Position numbers and translations under genes: made by a program. DNA of 64,000 nt, from the NCBI GenBank assembly GCA_964346145.1, contig CAYFTL010000007.1, forward strand, positions 1-64,000, in the 5' to 3' direction. The notes under the pieces are model-generated. The model did not search any database, was not told where the DNA came from, and saw only the letters and a program-made list of their open reading frames with translations. Below, piece by piece: positions 61,070 through 64,000 of this stretch (positions are counted from its first letter, which is position 1; each line of letters opens with the position of its first letter). The DNA is from CAYFTL01 sp964346145 (GTDB lineage Bacteria > Bacillota > Clostridia > Christensenellales > Aristaeellaceae).

Positions 61070-62263
61070 TTAAAATTTATCAGTGTAATACACCGGGCGA
61101 TTTATAAACAGTTTCTCCATATCCGGATTGTCGTTGATCAATTCCACGTCGTTTCGATAAAGCGCCTGGTGTAAACTCAAATAGCCGGTGATCAACGGTA
61201 CCAACGCCTGTACGCTCAGCTTCAAGTCTGCATCGCCCTGGGTACGCTGCGCCTTCAGCACACCATTCGCGAACTCAATGCTATAGCAGCCACTGTTTCT
61301 CTCCAGAAAATCGTCCTGCACTTCGATCACCAGTTGCCCACAACCCTCAGGAGCGCGCAACATGTTGAGCGCTTTTTCAACATCTACCACCCTGGCCATG
61401 CCCGTAAAATCACCTTTTACCGTGCACTCATATGGATTGTCGAGCAGCGCCGGCAGGTTCAAATCTCCGGGCGCTTCCAACAGAATTTTGTTGTATTGAG
61501 CGCGCAATTTATACACAAAGCCCAGTATATTGTGCAGCCCATTCTTGCCGATGAACGCCCAATCGATCACCCTAACCACATTTCCGTAGCCGCTTTCCTT
61601 ATCTTCCGCCGGTTCGAACATAATATATGCCTGGGCAGCACCTACTTCGTCGGCAAAAATGTAACGGTAACGCTTATGCTTTAGCGCACTTCCTTTCAAC
61701 AGATTCTTCCAGTTGGCTTCACTGCGGTCGATGGCCAGGTTGTAGTGCTTGGCAAAAACATCGTAAACCGCTTGAAAGTCAGCAAAGCCCTCGGGCTCTT
61801 CCCACATGCGCACATTCAAATTATGCTTAAACACACCCAGTTGGCTGAGCGGCAAGGAGCACCTGTAAGGCATGGGGGTAAGTTCATAGCCAAATTGACG
61901 GTAATACCCGTGGGAAAATGGATATAACACCGAAAACACTTGGCCGTCCACATCCATTTGCTCAAACATGGCGCGAAATATTGCCTTGATTCCCCCTTTG
62001 GCGCGCGCTTCAGGCAATGATGCCACGCCGCCGATGCCGCCCATTCCGGTGATCTGTCCTTCGAAGTGCACCCGATACGGCCAGTTGATTAGCCCCGCGG
62101 TCATTTTCCCTTCGTCATCGAAACAGCCCCACGAATATTTCCAGGTGTCTTCCTTGGCCGCCTCTTTCTCGGCTTCCTCCTCATCCATCGTGCCCATAAA
62201 GGCAATATTTTGAATGCGCCAAAGGTCAAAAAGCTCCTGTTGTTTCAGCAAACGGATCTCCAT
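61070..62263 (-). CDS. Eis-type N-acetyltransferase with SCP2-like C-terminal domain
   Basis: A 397-residue three-part protein. GNAT domain 1 holds MGGIGGVASLPEARAKGGIK, FRAMFEQM and LYPFSHGYYRQFGYELTPMP. A second GNAT-like unit runs about residues 145-280, and the SCP2-like domain closes the chain (CYSIEFANGVLKAQRTQGDA, LSVQALVPLITGYLSL). Eis homologues acetylate aminoglycosides or polyamines; the natural substrate here is unknown. It ends convergent to the TSCPD gene and follows rsmI by 3 bp. Confidence 0.86.
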   Translation of the reverse strand: MEIRLLKQQELFDLWRIQNIAFMGTMDEEEAEKEAAKEDTWKYSWGCFDDEGKMTAGLINWPYRVHFEGQITGMGGIGGVASLPEARAKGGIKAIFRAMFEQMDVDGQVFSVLYPFSHGYYRQFGYELTPMPYRCSLPLSQLGVFKHNLNVRMWEEPEGFADFQAVYDVFAKHYNLAIDRSEANWKNLLKGSALKHKRYRYIFADEVGAAQAYIMFEPAEDKESGYGNVVRVIDWAFIGKNGLHNILGFVYKLRAQYNKILLEAPGDLNLPALLDNPYECTVKGDFTGMARVVDVEKALNMLRAPEGCGQLVIEVQDDFLERNSGCYSIEFANGVLKAQRTQGDADLKLSVQALVPLITGYLSLHQALYRNDVELINDNPDMEKLFINRPVYYTDKF

Positions 62264-62266
62264 AAA

Positions 62267-63145
62267 TCAATCCTCCTGTTGTGTTACTTTTTCTAAAAAC
62301 TGTTTTACCGACAGCTTTGCCTGATAAACCTGGTTGCGCGGAATTCCTGCATCCAGCGCTCGCTGTGCCGCTTCGTTCAAGCTACTTCCCTCAAAAACAT
62401 AGCCCAATATCTGTTGATCTACGTCCACAGAAGGCAGCGCTGGCCCTTCTTCGGTTTTCGGAACCGTTGCCAAATTCAACACCACACAGTATTCACCCTT
62501 GTTGGTCTTGGGGTTTTGCTTCAATTCTTCTAGCACATATTGGACGCTGCCCCGCAGCGTTTTCTCGTGGAGCTTGGTCAAATCACAGCAAACCACAAGT
62601 TGGGCACCGGGCAACACTTCGCCGATCCTTTCCACCAAATGGACAATGCGGTGGGGGGATTCGTAAATCACGCCAACGCCTATTCTTTTTTTTAGTATAT
62701 CCCTTAGCTTTTCGTCCAGCTCTTTTTTGCTTCGCGGCAAAAATCCGTAAAAAGCAAACTCCCGGGTATCAAAGCCGCTGATGGACAACGCGCTGGTCAC
62801 CGCCGACGGGCCGCTAATGGGTTGCACCTCGATTCCGGCTTCCCAAGCGGCCTGCACCAACTTATATCCGGGGTCCGAAATTGCCGGAGTACCCGCATCG
62901 CAGGCCAGTGCCACAATCAGATCCTCTTTGAGCATGCGCTCCACCAACTCGGCCGCCCGCCCCTCCTCATTGTGTTGATGATAAGAAATCATGGGCTTGG
63001 AAATGCCCAAATGGCTCAGCAGCTTAAGCGTTACGCGCGTGTCTTCGGCCGCCACCAAATCACAATTTTCAAACGCCCACCGGAGCCTCGGGCTCAAATC
63101 CGACAGGTTGCCTATGGGCGTGCCCACCACATACAGTTTGCTCAC
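62267..63145 (-). CDS. rsmI: 16S rRNA (cytidine-1402-2'-O)-methyltransferase RsmI
   Basis: A 292-residue tetrapyrrole-methylase-fold enzyme acting at C1402 in the decoding centre. SKLYVVGTPIGNLSDLSPRL, VAAEDTRVTLKLLSHLGI, SYHQHNE, VALACDAGTPAISDPGYKLV, GPSAVTSALSISGF, FYGFLPRSKKE and VIYESPHRIVHLV are diagnostic. The GTG at 63145 with AAGGGG upstream fits the family start. RsmI and RsmH (just upstream) modify the same nucleotide, a logical pairing. Confidence 0.95.
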   Translation of the reverse strand: MSKLYVVGTPIGNLSDLSPRLRWAFENCDLVAAEDTRVTLKLLSHLGISKPMISYHQHNEEGRAAELVERMLKEDLIVALACDAGTPAISDPGYKLVQAAWEAGIEVQPISGPSAVTSALSISGFDTREFAFYGFLPRSKKELDEKLRDILKKRIGVGVIYESPHRIVHLVERIGEVLPGAQLVVCCDLTKLHEKTLRGSVQYVLEELKQNPKTNKGEYCVVLNLATVPKTEEGPALPSVDVDQQILGYVFEGSSLNEAAQRALDAGIPRNQVYQAKLSVKQFLEKVTQQED

Positions 63146-63185
63146 ATTCTTACCCCTTCGCACAAAATTGATAACACTTCCAAGC

Positions 63186-64000
63186 TTATTCCTCGACAAC
63201 CAACTTCTCGGCTATGCGCAGCGTAGCGCTGCGCGCCCTCGGGTTGCGCTCGAGTTCTTCAGCGCCGGCCGTGATCGGCTTTCGTGTAATTTGTTTGATT
63301 TGCGCCTTTTTGCCGCACACGCAAACCGGAAACTCGGGTGGACACTCGCACGGGTTGACCAGACGCCTAAAACAATTTTTAACGATTCTATCCTCCAGCG
63401 AATGAAAGGCTATCACGCACAATCTTCCGCCGGGCTTGAGCAAGCTTACTGCATCTTCCAGCGCAGCGTTTAAGGGGGTAAGCTCGTCGTTCACCGCAAT
63501 CCGAAGCGCCTGAAAACTGCGCCGAGCCGGATGGGATCCATCCTTGGCCCGCACCTTTTTGGGGATAGCCGCATCAATTATATCCACCAATTGCGCCGTG
63601 GTCTCTATGGGGACTTTTTTTCGCCTATCTACAATGACCCGCGCAATCTGCACCGCCCATTTTTCTTCACCGTAATCCCGCAAAACCCGGCTAATCTCCT
63701 GAAGCGGCCAGCTGTTGACCAGCTCTTTGGCGCTAAACTGTTGGGACTGGTCCATGCGCATGTCCAGCGGCGCGTCATCGTGGTAGGAAAAACCACGCTC
63801 CCGCTCGTCCAACTGGTGGGAAGACACTCCCAAATCAAGCAACATGCCATCTATAGAGGTTAGGCCGATGCCGCGGAGCAGTTCTTTCACATCATGAAAG
63901 TTTCCACGCAGCACTTTAAAGGCAGGCTTTCCATCCTCTTGTAGAGCTCCAAGCCGCTGCGTTGCGGCGCGAATGGCATTTTCATCCCGGTCTATGCCGA
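63186..64000 (-). CDS. rsmH: 16S rRNA (cytosine-1402-N4)-methyltransferase RsmH, N-terminus outside the window
   Basis: Modifies the base of C1402. The first visible residues are GIDRDENAIRAATQRLGAL, so the SAM-site start lies beyond base 64000. Then LRGNFHDVKELL, DGMLLDLGVSSHQLDERERG, FSYHDDAPLDMRMD, DGSHPARRSFQALRIAVNDE, LKPGGRLCVIAFHSLEDRIV and the C-terminal RNPRARSATLRIAEKL follow in family order. A Cys cluster (CECPPEFPVCVCGKK) is common in Bacillota members. It lies 40 bp upstream of rsmI. Confidence 0.96.
   Translation of the reverse strand, partial: GIDRDENAIRAATQRLGALQEDGKPAFKVLRGNFHDVKELLRGIGLTSIDGMLLDLGVSSHQLDERERGFSYHDDAPLDMRMDQSQQFSAKELVNSWPLQEISRVLRDYGEEKWAVQIARVIVDRRKKVPIETTAQLVDIIDAAIPKKVRAKDGSHPARRSFQALRIAVNDELTPLNAALEDAVSLLKPGGRLCVIAFHSLEDRIVKNCFRRLVNPCECPPEFPVCVCGKKAQIKQITRKPITAGAEELERNPRARSATLRIAEKLVVEE

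Overview
The window looks like a draft or metagenome-derived scaffold from a Bacillota (Clostridia-like) chromosome. Evidence: tuf next to a tRNA; a mrnC-thyX-rlmB-yacP-sigH block ending in a SigH-type sigma factor; SecA with a C-terminal SEC-C zinc tail; an HtrA/PDZ protease; strong AGGAGG ribosome-binding sites; and many GTG and TTG starts. A 10-N gap flanked by the same 8-mer shows that contigs were joined. I cannot name the genus. No prophage, transposon or CRISPR array is visible.

Layout. 1-12.8 kb, mostly minus strand, is housekeeping: partial tuf, tRNA-Gly(CCC), sigH, a YacP-type RNase, rlmB, thyX, mrnC, then rhaB (rhamnulokinase), a 580-bp non-coding gap with DnaA-box-like 9-mers, tsaD, a DUF1461 membrane protein, prfB (with programmed frameshift), secA and glpP. 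13-17.9 kb holds a CDF metal exporter, an unknown membrane protein, a GH130 phosphorylase, another unknown membrane protein and an Eis-like acetyltransferase. 17.9-23.8 kb has rmuC and an L-arabinose block (GH127, ribulokinase, araD). 24-27.5 kb has a zinc-ribbon protein, a 4Fe-4S membrane protein with a tiny CXXC partner gene, and a GT2/CrtO-like pair. 27.8-31.3 kb is a polar amino-acid ABC transporter with an M20 peptidase.

31.7-39.6 kb is the most notable region: a bacterial microcompartment (BMC) operon on the minus strand. In transcription order it encodes a class II sugar-phosphate aldolase, a HbpS/GlcG-like protein, a CoA-acylating aldehyde dehydrogenase, a zinc alcohol dehydrogenase, four BMC-H shell proteins, PduL, one EutN/CcmL pentamer, a PduT-like BMC-T with the Fe-S cysteine, and a DeoR regulator. 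All five cargo proteins carry a similar amphipathic encapsulation helix (N-terminal in four, C-terminal in the aldolase). No diol dehydratase or glycyl-radical enzyme lies in the window. My reading is that fuculose- or rhamnulose-1-phosphate is cleaved to DHAP and lactaldehyde, and that the aldehyde is oxidised (ALDH plus PduL) and reduced (ADH) inside the shell.

39.8-46 kb has a Cof-type HAD phosphatase, ferritin, HtrA, a membrane-anchored MutS-like ATPase, an ExoIII-type nuclease and a GNAT. 46.1-56.3 kb is a rhamnoside-uptake block: an AraC regulator, a GH78 alpha-L-rhamnosidase, a GH106-like enzyme broken by one in-frame TAG, and an LplA/LplB/LplC-type sugar ABC importer. 56.6-64 kb has an inositol-monophosphatase-like enzyme, two tandem GNAT paralogues, galM, a TSCPD protein, an Eis-like GNAT, rsmI and partial rsmH.

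Taken together, GH78, GH106-like, GH127, ribulokinase, AraD, RhaB and the aldolase BMC suggest a lifestyle on rhamnose- and arabinose-rich plant polysaccharide such as rhamnogalacturonan. The BMC would handle the toxic aldehyde made from the deoxysugar. The substrate link is inference; the BMC assignment itself is well supported.
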